8,247 nucleotides of DNA from an uncultured Solimonas sp. (GCA_946478985.1 CAMLDZ010000131.1:1-8247); one strand, 5' to 3'; counted from the stretch's first letter, positions 1 to 6,442 are shown. The notes: a model not told the origin generated them from the sequence alone. Numbers and translations are program-made.

Positions 1-63
1 GCTGCGCCAAAACGGTCTCCGTCACAGCGGCGGCCATAGCGTTAACAGGCCCTAGCAAGTCGC

Positions 64-504
64 TCAGCCGCCGAGTAGCTGCCGCACCGCCGGCTCCATC
101 GCGCGCAGGCCGCCGTCGCGGCCGATCGCCAGCGCGTCCTCGAGGTTCTTGCCGTGCAAGGCATGCGCACGCACCGCCAGCAGGGCACCGACGCGGTTGC
201 TGCTGGCGCAATGCACGAGCACCGGTCCGCCGGCGTTCTGCAGCGCCGCGTCCAGTGCGCGCGCCTTGTCGAGGTTGATGTCGCCGGCACCGGCGACCGG
301 GATGTTGATGTAGTCCAGGCCCAGCTCGGCCGCCAGCGCCGCCTCGTCGAAGCCGATCGGCTCGCTGTGCGGCCGCAGGTTGACGATGCGCTTGAGGCCC
401 CGGGCCTTGGCCGCGCGCAGCTGCTCCGGGCTGGGCTGGCCGGCGGTGGCAACGTCGGCGAAGGGCTGGCCGGCTTGCGGCAGATCGGAGAACAGAACGG
501 GCAT
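64..504 (-). CDS. BLH/DSP-like phosphatase-fold protein (DUF442-type)
   Basis: This gene encodes a 146-residue cytosolic protein of the beta-lactamase-hydrolase-like (BLH, TIGR01244/DUF442) group, which shares the fold of dual-specificity phosphatases and rhodanese-like enzymes. Visible family marks are the N-terminal SGQP-like segments (AGQP at residues 11-14 and 21-24), the core strand RIVNLRPHSE (39-48) and the catalytic-loop segment VHCASSNRVG (97-106). Cys99 and Arg104 form a C-x4-R loop, one residue shorter than the classic C-x5-R phosphatase signature. The substrate is unknown. I chose the ATG at 502-504 because AGAGG lies 8 bases upstream (513-517) and the protein then starts at the conserved region. 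An ATG at 571-573 would add 23 residues (MFVFVSAAPLAYAG...), vaguely signal-like but without a positive N-terminus, and has only a distant AAGGA. The gene follows ntrC on the same strand after a 233-base gap, so it is probably a separate transcription unit. The family call is good; the reaction is not known. Confidence 0.78.
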   Translation of the reverse strand: MPVLFSDLPQAGQPFADVATAGQPSPEQLRAAKARGLKRIVNLRPHSEPIGFDEAALAAELGLDYINIPVAGAGDINLDKARALDAALQNAGGPVLVHCASSNRVGALLAVRAHALHGKNLEDALAIGRDGGLRAMEPAVRQLLGG

Positions 505-534
505 GCGGACGGCCTCTGGACGGTAGGGGCGGCC

Positions 535-540
535 AGCATA
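535..540 (-). promoter_or_regulatory. Candidate -10 element for the BLH-like gene
   Basis: On the minus strand TATGCT matches the sigma-70 -10 consensus at four of six positions. It would place the transcript start near 528, about 24 bases before the ATG at 504. No good -35 hexamer is seen at normal spacing, so this is weak. It matters mainly because it would exclude the upstream ATG at 573. Confidence 0.25.
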
Positions 541-617
541 CGCAAGCGGCGCCGCAGAGACGAACACGAACATGCAGGCGCGCGTCCTTGCCGCGCCTGC
601 CTGCGAGCGACGAGTGC

Positions 618-663
618 AGTCGTCGTCGCCCCCATCCCCGACTCCTTGATCCTGCGCGTCAGC
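618..663 (-). repeat. Diverged second copy of the ntrC 3' end
   Basis: This 46-bp stretch aligns with 740-783, the last codons of ntrC, in the same orientation. By eye 40 of 44 aligned positions are identical, with one 2-bp insertion. On the minus strand it still reads LTRRIKESGMG, against [11 protein letters not shown] in NtrC. The 2-bp insertion shifts the frame and the stop codon is lost. Homology stops at 663: the next bases upstream on the minus strand do not resemble the helix-turn-helix part of ntrC. It is best read as a relic of a local duplication or of a recombined ntrC end, not a functional gene. Confidence 0.8.
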
Positions 664-687
664 CCGCGTGCCGCTTGCGGCGCGGGC
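662..687 (-). terminator. GC-rich hairpin downstream of ntrC
   Basis: The arms GCCCGCG (662-668) and CGCGGGC (681-687) pair perfectly. Inside them CCGC (671-674) pairs with GCGG (677-680), with a 2-base bulge at 669-670 and a very tight loop. The hairpin lies 51 bases past the ntrC stop, where an operon terminator is expected. There is no T-run after it on either strand, so it may instead be a Rho-assisted end or a transcript-protecting stem. Confidence 0.45.
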
Positions 688-737
688 CCGAGCGACGAAT
701 GCGCCGACGCGCCCCGCAGAACGATCGCGTGGCGAGC

Positions 738-2231
738 CTAGTCGTCGTCCCCCATCCCCAGCTCTTTGATCTTGCGCGTCAGCGTGTTGCGGCCCCAGCC
801 CAGGCGCTTGGCCGCTTCCTGGCGCTGGCCCTTGGTCGCAGCGAGCGCGACTTCGATCATCGTGCGCTCGAACAGCGGCACCGCGGTTCCGAGCAGATCG
901 CTGTGGCCGGCGGCCAGCTCATGCTGCGCCCAGTCGTGCAGGTATTCGTTCCAGGCGCCATGCATCGGTGCGCTGATGGCTGCCGGCAGCGGCGTCGACA
1001 TCGGCGCTGCCGTCCCGGTGCCGTTGACCGGCATCGCGACAGCGACGCTGGCCACCGGCCGCGCGACCGGCACCGGCACGGTCTGCAGCAACTCCGGCGG
1101 CAGGTCCTGCGGGTGCACGTCCTGCCCCGGCGCCATCACGGTCAGCCAGCGGCAGATGTTTTCGAGCTGGCGCACATTGCCCGGCCAGTGGAAGGACTTG
1201 AGCCGCTGCAGCACGTCGGGGCGCAGGCGCTTGGGTTCGGTCTTGAGTTCCTCGGCGGCCCGCGACAGGAACGAACGCGCCAGTTGCGGCACGTCCTCCG
1301 GCCGCTCGCGCAGCGGCGGGATGCGGATGCGGATGACGTTGAGGCGGTGGTAGAGATCCTCGCGGAAGCGACCCTCGCGGACCAGGCCGTCGAGATCCTG
1401 GTGCGTCGCCGCGATCACGCGCACATCAACCTTGACCGGCGCGACGCCGCCGACGCGGTAGAACTCGCCGGTCGACAGCACGCGCAGCAGGCGCGTCTGC
1501 AGGTCGGCCGGCATGTCGCCGATTTCGTCGAGGAACAGCGTGCCGCCGTCGGCCTGCTCGAAGCGGCCCTTGCGCTGCGTTGCCGCGCCGGTGAACGAGC
1601 CGCGCTCGTGACCGAAGAATTCGGATTCGAGCAGATCCTTGGGGATCGCCGCGGTGTTGATCGCGATGAAGGGCTTGGTCGAGCGCGGGCTGTTGGTGTG
1701 CAGGGCCCGGGCCACCAGTTCCTTGCCGGTACCCGATTCGCCGGTGATCAGCACCGTGATGTGCGATTGCGAGAGGCGGCCGATGGCGCGAAACACGTCC
1801 TGCATAGCCGGCGCCTCGCCGATCATCGTCGTCGGCGGTTCCGCCGGCAGCTCTTCGGCGATCTCGCGCTTGCGCGCGGCGCGACGCACAAGGTCGGCGA
1901 CACCGTCGACGTCGAAGGGCTTGGGCAGATACTCGAAGGCGCCGCCCTTGTAGGCGGCGACCGCGGCGTCGAGATCCGAATGCGCGGTCATGATGATGAC
2001 CGGCAGCTCCGGATGCGCGCTGTGCACGCGCGTCATCAGCGTCAGCCCGTCGACGCCGGGCATGCGGATATCGGAAATCAGGACATCCGGCGAATCATCG
2101 GCCAGCGCATCGAGCAGCTCGGCGGCACCGGGAAAGCTGGTGACGCTCATGCCGGCGCGATGTAGCGATTTCTCGATGACCCAGCGGATCGACTCGTCGT
2201 CATCGACGATCCAGACGTTGAGCGCGCTCAT
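738..2231 (-). CDS. ntrC: Nitrogen regulation response regulator NtrC
   Basis: NtrC (NR-I, GlnG) is the sigma-54 activator that NtrB phosphorylates under nitrogen limitation. This 497-residue protein has the full three-domain layout. The receiver spans about residues 4-120, with acidic pocket Asp11/Asp12, phospho-acceptor Asp54, Thr82 and Lys104, the same positions as in E. coli NtrC. The AAA+ domain spans about 137-375, with Walker A GESGTGKE (164-171), the sigma-54 contact loop GSFTGA (211-216) and Walker B TLFLDE (231-236). The C-terminal Fis-type helix-turn-helix covers about 450-492, ending [12 protein letters not shown] Pro/Ala/Val-rich linker of about 45 residues separates the last two domains, which helps explain the length over the 469 residues of the E. 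coli protein. The loop has Ser where most activators have Ala (GAFTGA). The start overlaps the ntrB stop (ATGA), no Shine-Dalgarno is visible, and translational coupling is likely. Identification is very secure. Confidence 0.97.
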   Translation of the reverse strand: MSALNVWIVDDDESIRWVIEKSLHRAGMSVTSFPGAAELLDALADDSPDVLISDIRMPGVDGLTLMTRVHSAHPELPVIIMTAHSDLDAAVAAYKGGAFEYLPKPFDVDGVADLVRRAARKREIAEELPAEPPTTMIGEAPAMQDVFRAIGRLSQSHITVLITGESGTGKELVARALHTNSPRSTKPFIAINTAAIPKDLLESEFFGHERGSFTGAATQRKGRFEQADGGTLFLDEIGDMPADLQTRLLRVLSTGEFYRVGGVAPVKVDVRVIAATHQDLDGLVREGRFREDLYHRLNVIRIRIPPLRERPEDVPQLARSFLSRAAEELKTEPKRLRPDVLQRLKSFHWPGNVRQLENICRWLTVMAPGQDVHPQDLPPELLQTVPVPVARPVASVAVAMPVNGTGTAAPMSTPLPAAISAPMHGAWNEYLHDWAQHELAAGHSDLLGTAVPLFERTMIEVALAATKGQRQEAAKRLGWGRNTLTRKIKELGMGDDD

Positions 2232-3298
2232 GAGGTTTCAATCGGCAGATACAGGGAAAAGACAGTGCATCCCGGACGGCTGCGGCATTCGATCAAGCCG
2301 CCGTGGGCATGCACCAGATATTGTGAAATCGGCAGGCCGAGCCCGGTGCCTTCGGCGCGGGTCGTCACCATCGGATAGAAGATCTTCTCCAGCATGTCCG
2401 GCGCGATGCCGGGGCCGGTGTCTTCGATGTCGATCTGCACGACGAGCTTGTGGCGCAGCCCGCCGATGGTCAGCTGCCGGCGCGTACGCGTGCGCAGCGT
2501 GATCGAACCGGGCTTCTTGCTGCCGATCGCCTGCAGCGCATTGCGCAGGATGTTGAGCACCGCCTGGATGATCTGCTCGCGATCGACGACCACCTCCGGG
2601 ATGCTGGGATCGTAGTCGCGCAGCACGGCGATCTGCGCCGGCGCCTCGGCCTGCACCAGCTGGCGCACATGCTCCAGCAGTTCGTGGATGTTGAGCAGCG
2701 CCTTCATCGGCAAGCGGTTCGGGCCGAGCATGCGATTGACGAGGTTCTGCAGGCGATCGACTTCGCGAATGATCACGCGCGTGTATTCGCGATGCTCGGA
2801 ATCCGGGAATTCCTGCTCCAGCAATTGCGCAGCACCGCGAATGCCGCCGAGCGGGTTCTTCACTTCATGGGCCAGCCCGCGGATCAGCTCGCGGCTGGCG
2901 TCGAATTGCGTCTGGATCAGCTCATCGCGCGAGATCCGCAGATGGCGATCGAGCGGCAGCATTTCCAGCAACAAGCCGGGCCGGCGCCCCACCACGAACG
3001 GTGTCACCGTGAGGTCCACCGTTACGGCCGAATTGCCGCGTTCGAGCCGCGTCTCGCGCTCGATGAAGCCGGTCGAGGCATCGAGCGAGCGCTGCAGGCG
3101 CGAGGCGTGGGCAGCCAGGTGCGGCAAAGCTTCCACCACCGGCGCGCCGAGGGCGAGCCGACGGGAGACCTCGAAGAGCCCCTCGGAAGCGGAATTGATC
3201 ATGGATACCCGCAAGCCCTCGTCCAGCGCGACCACGGCCGTGGTTAATCCATCAAGGACATCTTCTGCCGTGACTCGACTGCGAACGCCCAATTTCAT
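2228..3298 (-). CDS. ntrB: Nitrogen regulation sensor histidine kinase NtrB
   Basis: NtrB (NR-II, GlnL) is the cytosolic kinase/phosphatase that sets NtrC phosphorylation in response to PII. The 356-residue protein has no membrane segment, as expected. A PAS domain covers about residues 12-115. The dimerisation/phosphotransfer helix carries the H-box LIRGLAHEVKNPLGG (138-152) with phospho-acceptor His144. The HATPase_c domain shows an N-box with Asn253 (LNILRNALQAI), a G1 box DTGPG (293-297) and a G2 box GTGLGL (317-322). Length is close to the ~350 residues usual for the family. It overlaps ntrC by 4 bases, so the two form one translational unit. Upstream, within 94 bases, are an NtrC operator-like site and a dyad that includes the first base of the start codon. 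No standard Shine-Dalgarno is seen, only GATGG inside the dyad. Upstream in the same direction are the DUF4124 gene and glnA. Identification is very secure; the start fits the family N-terminus. Confidence 0.97.
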   Translation of the reverse strand: MKLGVRSRVTAEDVLDGLTTAVVALDEGLRVSMINSASEGLFEVSRRLALGAPVVEALPHLAAHASRLQRSLDASTGFIERETRLERGNSAVTVDLTVTPFVVGRRPGLLLEMLPLDRHLRISRDELIQTQFDASRELIRGLAHEVKNPLGGIRGAAQLLEQEFPDSEHREYTRVIIREVDRLQNLVNRMLGPNRLPMKALLNIHELLEHVRQLVQAEAPAQIAVLRDYDPSIPEVVVDREQIIQAVLNILRNALQAIGSKKPGSITLRTRTRRQLTIGGLRHKLVVQIDIEDTGPGIAPDMLEKIFYPMVTTRAEGTGLGLPISQYLVHAHGGLIECRSRPGCTVFSLYLPIETS

Positions 3299-3314
3299 TG
3301 CGATGCCATCGCAA
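3298..3314 (-). promoter_or_regulatory. Perfect dyad over the ntrB start codon
   Basis: TTGCGAT (3298-3304), a 3-base spacer and ATCGCAA (3308-3314) form a perfect 17-bp inverted repeat. On the transcript its last base is the A of the ntrB AUG, and it covers the place where a ribosome site should be. It could be a small RNA hairpin limiting NtrB translation, or a protein operator. It does not match the NtrC consensus. Confidence 0.5.
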
Positions 3315-3359
3315 GATGCAGGCCATGCGCATCACCATCGTTGCACCGCATCTGGACAG

Positions 3360-3378
3360 GCCTTCCGGGAGAGAAGGC
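3360..3378 (-). other. Short hairpin in the ntrB leader
   Basis: GCCTTC (3360-3365) and GAAGGC (3373-3378) are perfect 6-bp arms around a 7-base loop. It sits just downstream, in the ntrB direction, of the NtrC-site-like dyad and overlaps it by two bases. No T-run follows on the minus strand, so I do not call it an intrinsic terminator. Its role is unknown. Confidence 0.35.
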
Positions 3379-3391
3379 ACCATTTTAGTGC
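3377..3391 (-). promoter_or_regulatory. NtrC-binding site upstream of ntrB, overlapping a -10-like box
   Basis: On the minus strand the sequence is GCACTA-AAA-TGGTGC, matching the 15-bp core GCAC(C/T)A-N3-TGGTGC of enteric NtrC sites. The flanking T...A of the 17-bp form is not present. The same bases contain TAAAAT (3382-3387), five of six with the sigma-70 -10 consensus, which would start a transcript near 3375. An NtrC site on a vegetative promoter is the arrangement that lets NtrC repress its own operon at enteric glnL. A convincing -35 is not seen, so the promoter part is less sure than the operator. Two further TGGTGC half-sites lie at 3405-3410 and 3428-3433 inside the end of the DUF4124 gene. 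Confidence 0.65.
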
Positions 3392-3392
3392 T

Positions 3393-3926
3393 TTAGTTCT
3401 TCTTTGGTGCGCTTTGATGCCTCGTCTTGGTGCCAAGCTCGAAGCGACTGGTTTCGGAGCGCGCCACCTCGCGGCCGGCGGGGTCCAGCAGGATCACCCG
3501 CACCTCGTGCGAGCCTTCCGACAGCGGTGTCAGCGCAATGCTCAGCTGATCACTGGGCGTGGCCGGCAGATTCCGCCCATCAACTTGATAAATCAGGCGA
3601 AATCCCTTCACCAGCCCGGGCATCACGCTGGCCGCGACCAGCGTCGGCGGACGCCCGGTGGCAAAGCGCTCGTCCGGGGTCGGCGACTCCACGCGAACGG
3701 CGAAGCGCGCCGCCTCGCGCAGCGCCTCGGGACTGTAAAAGCGCGCCTTCCCCGCCGCGCGGACGCCCGGCGGCGGGCGCATCGCCAAGGGCTTTGCGTT
3801 CCGCTCCGGTGCACGGTCGGTGTAATGGACGAGGCCGTCGGCATCGACGTAGCGATACACCTCATCGCCGGCCGCCAGCGCCCCGGCGCAGGATAAAACC
3901 AGCAGAAACGCGGCGAGAAGCTTCAT
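3393..3926 (-). CDS. Exported DUF4124 domain protein
   Basis: This is a 177-residue protein of unknown function. Residues 1-19 form a signal peptide (MKLLAAFLLVLSCAGALA, likely cut after Ala18 or Ala19). The mature N-terminus carries the DUF4124 pattern VYRYVDADGLVHYTDRAP (23-40), a small domain found on many secreted or periplasmic gammaproteobacterial proteins. Residues about 78-165 look like one beta-sandwich unit (a PLSEGSHEVRVILLDPAGREVARS segment), similar to domains used for protein or wall contacts; this part is inference from pattern only. Cys13 lies in VLSC, a poor lipobox, so a lipoprotein is unlikely. The gene sits between the glnA terminator and ntrB, an order I associate with related gammaproteobacteria. 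Only about 25 bases separate it from the terminator and no clear Shine-Dalgarno or promoter is seen, so it may rely on read-through from glnA. Confidence 0.85.
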   Translation of the reverse strand: MKLLAAFLLVLSCAGALAAGDEVYRYVDADGLVHYTDRAPERNAKPLAMRPPPGVRAAGKARFYSPEALREAARFAVRVESPTPDERFATGRPPTLVAASVMPGLVKGFRLIYQVDGRNLPATPSDQLSIALTPLSEGSHEVRVILLDPAGREVARSETSRFELGTKTRHQSAPKKN

Positions 3927-3951
3927 GCGCGCAGATTAAGGGCCATTAGGC

Positions 3952-3985
3952 AAAAGAAAAGCCCCCGCCTGACGGCAGGGGCTTT
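3952..3985 (-). terminator. Intrinsic terminator of glnA
   Basis: The arms 3958-3969 (AAAGCCCCCGCC) and 3974-3985 (GGCAGGGGCTTT) pair over 12 positions with a single mismatch, around a TGAC loop. On the minus strand the stem is followed by TTTTCTTTT. This is a classic Rho-independent terminator 99 bases past the glnA stop. The A-run before the stem helps the minus direction; on the plus strand the T-run is only three bases, so it is mainly one-directional. Confidence 0.92.
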
Positions 3986-4018
3986 CCAGGTACTTGACCG
4001 CACTTGGCTTGCAGCGCC

Positions 4019-4042
4019 CGCCGTATCGCTGGCGATACGGCG
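4019..4042. repeat. 24-bp palindrome in the glnA 3' UTR
   Basis: Arms CGCCGTATCGC (4019-4029) and GCGATACGGCG (4032-4042) are perfect 11-bp inverted copies separated by TG. As RNA this is a very stable stem with a CCAG-type loop. No T-run follows on either strand, so it is not an intrinsic terminator by itself. It may block 3' exonucleases or be a member of a chromosomal palindrome family; no second copy is seen in this window. Confidence 0.85.
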
Positions 4043-4046
4043 CACA

Positions 4047-4058
4047 ACAGAGCTCTGT
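4047..4058. repeat. 12-bp perfect palindrome in the glnA 3' UTR
   Basis: ACAGAGCTCTGT reads the same on both strands and lies between two larger inverted repeats. A spacerless palindrome cannot fold tightly on itself, so it would act, if at all, as a protein site or through RNA pairing between molecules. Confidence 0.6.
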
Positions 4059-4061
4059 CGT

Positions 4062-4083
4062 TTATTCGCTGTTGGGCAAAGCC

Positions 4084-4096
<13 letters not shown>
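4062..4096 (-). repeat. Stem-loop spanning the glnA stop codon
   Basis: TTATTCGCTGT (4062-4072) is a perfect inverted copy of ACAGCGAATAA (4086-4096), with 13 bases between. The second arm encodes the last residues of GlnA (YYSL) up to the T of the stop codon, and the loop contains the rest. Translating ribosomes would open the stem, so it would form mainly after translation ends. Confidence 0.75.
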
Positions 4097-5493
<1,397 letters not shown>

Positions 5494-5515
5494 TGGGCGT
5501 CTCCTTAGGGCTTAC

Positions 5516-5530
5516 GGAAAGCAGGTGCCA
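5516..5530 (-). promoter_or_regulatory. Second -24-like element close to glnA
   Basis: TGGCAC (5525-5530) matches the sigma-54 -24 box perfectly, but at the right spacing the -12 box reads CC in place of GC. It would start transcription near 5505, inside the Shine-Dalgarno. It is probably not the working promoter. Confidence 0.2.
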
Positions 5531-5562
5531 GAGCTAGGTCCCCCCAGCGTGCGCCAAAATGC

Positions 5563-5578
5563 AGCATGAAACATGCCA
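5563..5578 (-). promoter_or_regulatory. Sigma-54 promoter of glnA
   Basis: On the minus strand TGGCAT-GTTTC-ATGCT fits the sigma-54 consensus TGGCAC-N5-TTGC(A/T), with the invariant GG and GC exactly 10 bases apart. Transcription would start near 5552, giving a leader of about 60 bases with the AAGGAG site. A sigma-54 promoter is expected for glnA beside ntrBC. The core GCATG-TTT-CATGC is also a perfect inverted repeat. I see no good NtrC site in 5579-5655; a poor one (5551-5565) overlaps the -12 region. Confidence 0.6.
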
Positions 5579-5655
5579 GCGTCGGGGCCGGCTTGGGGCC
5601 AACATCGGGGATCAAGGGCGCGCCATCGTACCCGTTTTGCCCGCGCCGTGGCGGC

Positions 5656-6312
5656 TCAGGCGTCCGGCCGGAACAGGCGCTCGAGCGCCGATTCGTAGGC
5701 GGATTCAAGCTGGTCGCGATGGTCCACGGTCATGCCCAGATCGCGCAGGCGGCCATCGCGCAAACCGTAGACCAGCGCATGCAGCGACAGCGGCTGGCCG
5801 CGCTGCCAGGCGTCCTCGACGATGGTGGTCTGGCCGACATGCAGCACCTGCTCCAGCACGTTGAGTTCGCAGAGACGGTCGTGCCGCTCGACCTCGTCGG
5901 CGATGGCCTTGAGGCGACCGGCGTTGCGGTCGGCGACATCGCGGACGTGGCGCAGCCAGTTGTCGGCCAGGCCGACGCGCCCCTGGTGCAGCGCGGTGTG
6001 CACACCCGAGCAGCCGTAGTGGCCGACCACCATGACATGCTTGACCTTGATGACGTCGACAGCGAACTGCATCACCGACAGGCAGTTGAAGTCGGTGTGG
6101 ACGACGACGTTGGCGATGTTGCGGTGGACGAAGACCTCGCCCGGCGGCAGGCCGAGGATTTCGTTGGCCGGCACCCGCGAGTCGGCGCAGCCGATCCACA
6201 AGTAATCCGGCTTCTGCTGGCTGGCCAGCCGCCGGAAGTAGTCGGGGTCCTCGGCAAGGCGGCCCCGTGCCCAGGCGTCGTTGTTGGCGAACAGCGGTTT
6301 GAGTGCGGACAT
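5656..6312 (-). CDS. can: Beta-class carbonic anhydrase
   Basis: This enzyme interconverts CO2 and bicarbonate, supplying bicarbonate for carboxylation reactions. The 218-residue protein aligns along its length with E. coli Can (YadF). Zinc ligands Cys42, His98 and Cys101 and the Asp44-Arg46 dyad (IGCADSR, GHYGCSG) fall at the same numbers as in E. coli. Trp39, Arg64 and Tyr182 match the residues of the allosteric bicarbonate pocket of type II beta-enzymes, so activity is probably pH- and bicarbonate-gated. I chose the ATG at 6310-6312 because of this exact numbering; the open frame continues up to 6411, but the extra 33 residues are Arg/Gly-rich and unlike the family. No Shine-Dalgarno is seen, and a TATAGT box 7 bases upstream hints at a leaderless transcript. 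It precedes glnA on the same strand with a 162-base gap that includes the glnA promoter, so the two are likely independent. Confidence 0.96.
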   Translation of the reverse strand: MSALKPLFANNDAWARGRLAEDPDYFRRLASQQKPDYLWIGCADSRVPANEILGLPPGEVFVHRNIANVVVHTDFNCLSVMQFAVDVIKVKHVMVVGHYGCSGVHTALHQGRVGLADNWLRHVRDVADRNAGRLKAIADEVERHDRLCELNVLEQVLHVGQTTIVEDAWQRGQPLSLHALVYGLRDGRLRDLGMTVDHRDQLESAYESALERLFRPDA

Positions 6313-6327
6313 GGCGTCGACTATAGC
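6300..6327 (+). promoter_or_regulatory. Candidate promoter for the antiporter gene
   Basis: TTGAGT (6300-6305), 17 bases, then TATAGC (near 6323-6328) gives four of six matches in each hexamer. It would start a plus-strand transcript near 6335, about 108 bases before the antiporter ATG. The -35 part lies inside the first codons of can. Moderate matches only. Confidence 0.3.
6320..6325 (-). promoter_or_regulatory. Candidate -10 element of can
   Basis: TATAGT on the minus strand matches five of six -10 positions. It ends 7 bases before the can ATG at 6312, so transcription would begin at or next to the start codon. No good -35 hexamer is present at 16-18 bases. Confidence 0.4.
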
Positions 6328-6442
6328 GGCCTTATGCAGCGGCTCACAGCTGCGCCGCGCGACACCATTGACCGTGCCGCGGCCGCCGTGACACCGTCCG
6401 CGCCATTCCAATTCCCCTGCCGCCGTGATCAGCGCCCCGTCG

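Larger units (their letters stand above)
505..737. other. Gap between ntrC and the BLH-like gene
   Basis: This 233-base stretch has no convincing gene. It holds the duplicated ntrC tail, the GC-rich hairpin and a weak -10 box. Open frames across it on both strands lack family-like sequence and look like products of high GC. Confidence 0.7.
3952..4083 (-). ncRNA. Structured glnA 3' UTR, candidate 3'-derived small RNA
   Basis: The 132 bases after the glnA stop encode no protein but hold inverted repeats at 4062-4096, 4047-4058 and 4019-4042, then an unpaired-looking stretch (3986-4018) and a U-tailed terminator. Enteric bacteria make the small RNA GlnZ by processing the glnA 3' UTR. The layout here would allow an analogous RNA, ending in an Hfq-friendly U-tail. 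No sequence homology to GlnZ is claimed. The structure is seen; the small RNA is inference. Confidence 0.35.

Noticed and set aside
1..37. A possible minus-strand gene start (MAAAVTETVLAQ) at the left edge
   Set aside because: Twelve codons are too few to judge, and there is no Shine-Dalgarno or clear promoter. Nothing else is visible in 1-63.
42..635. A 197-codon minus-strand frame starting in the duplicated ntrC tail
   Set aside because: It overlaps the BLH-like gene in another frame and its product is Ser/Arg/Pro-rich low complexity. The start MGATTT is only the relic of the NtrC tail.
588..2165. A 525-codon open frame on the plus strand opposite ntrC
   Set aside because: It is the antisense shadow of ntrC, with Arg/His-rich composition and no family motif.
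3342..3358. A second NtrC-like site (TGCACC...TGGACA) in the ntrB leader
   Set aside because: Only the left half matches; the right half departs from TGGTGCA at several key positions.
5551..5565. GCGCCA-AAA-TGCAGC as an NtrC site at glnA
   Set aside because: There are three mismatches to the core and it overlaps the -12 region, so it cannot serve as a normal upstream enhancer.
5581..5655. Possible terminator after can
   Set aside because: The region has GC-rich partial inverted repeats, such as around the GGCGCGCC palindrome, but no stable stem followed by a T-run.
6313..6411. N-terminal extension of carbonic anhydrase to an ATG at 6411
   Set aside because: The 33 extra residues are unlike the family, while the ATG at 6312 gives the same residue numbers as E. 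coli Can at all zinc ligands.
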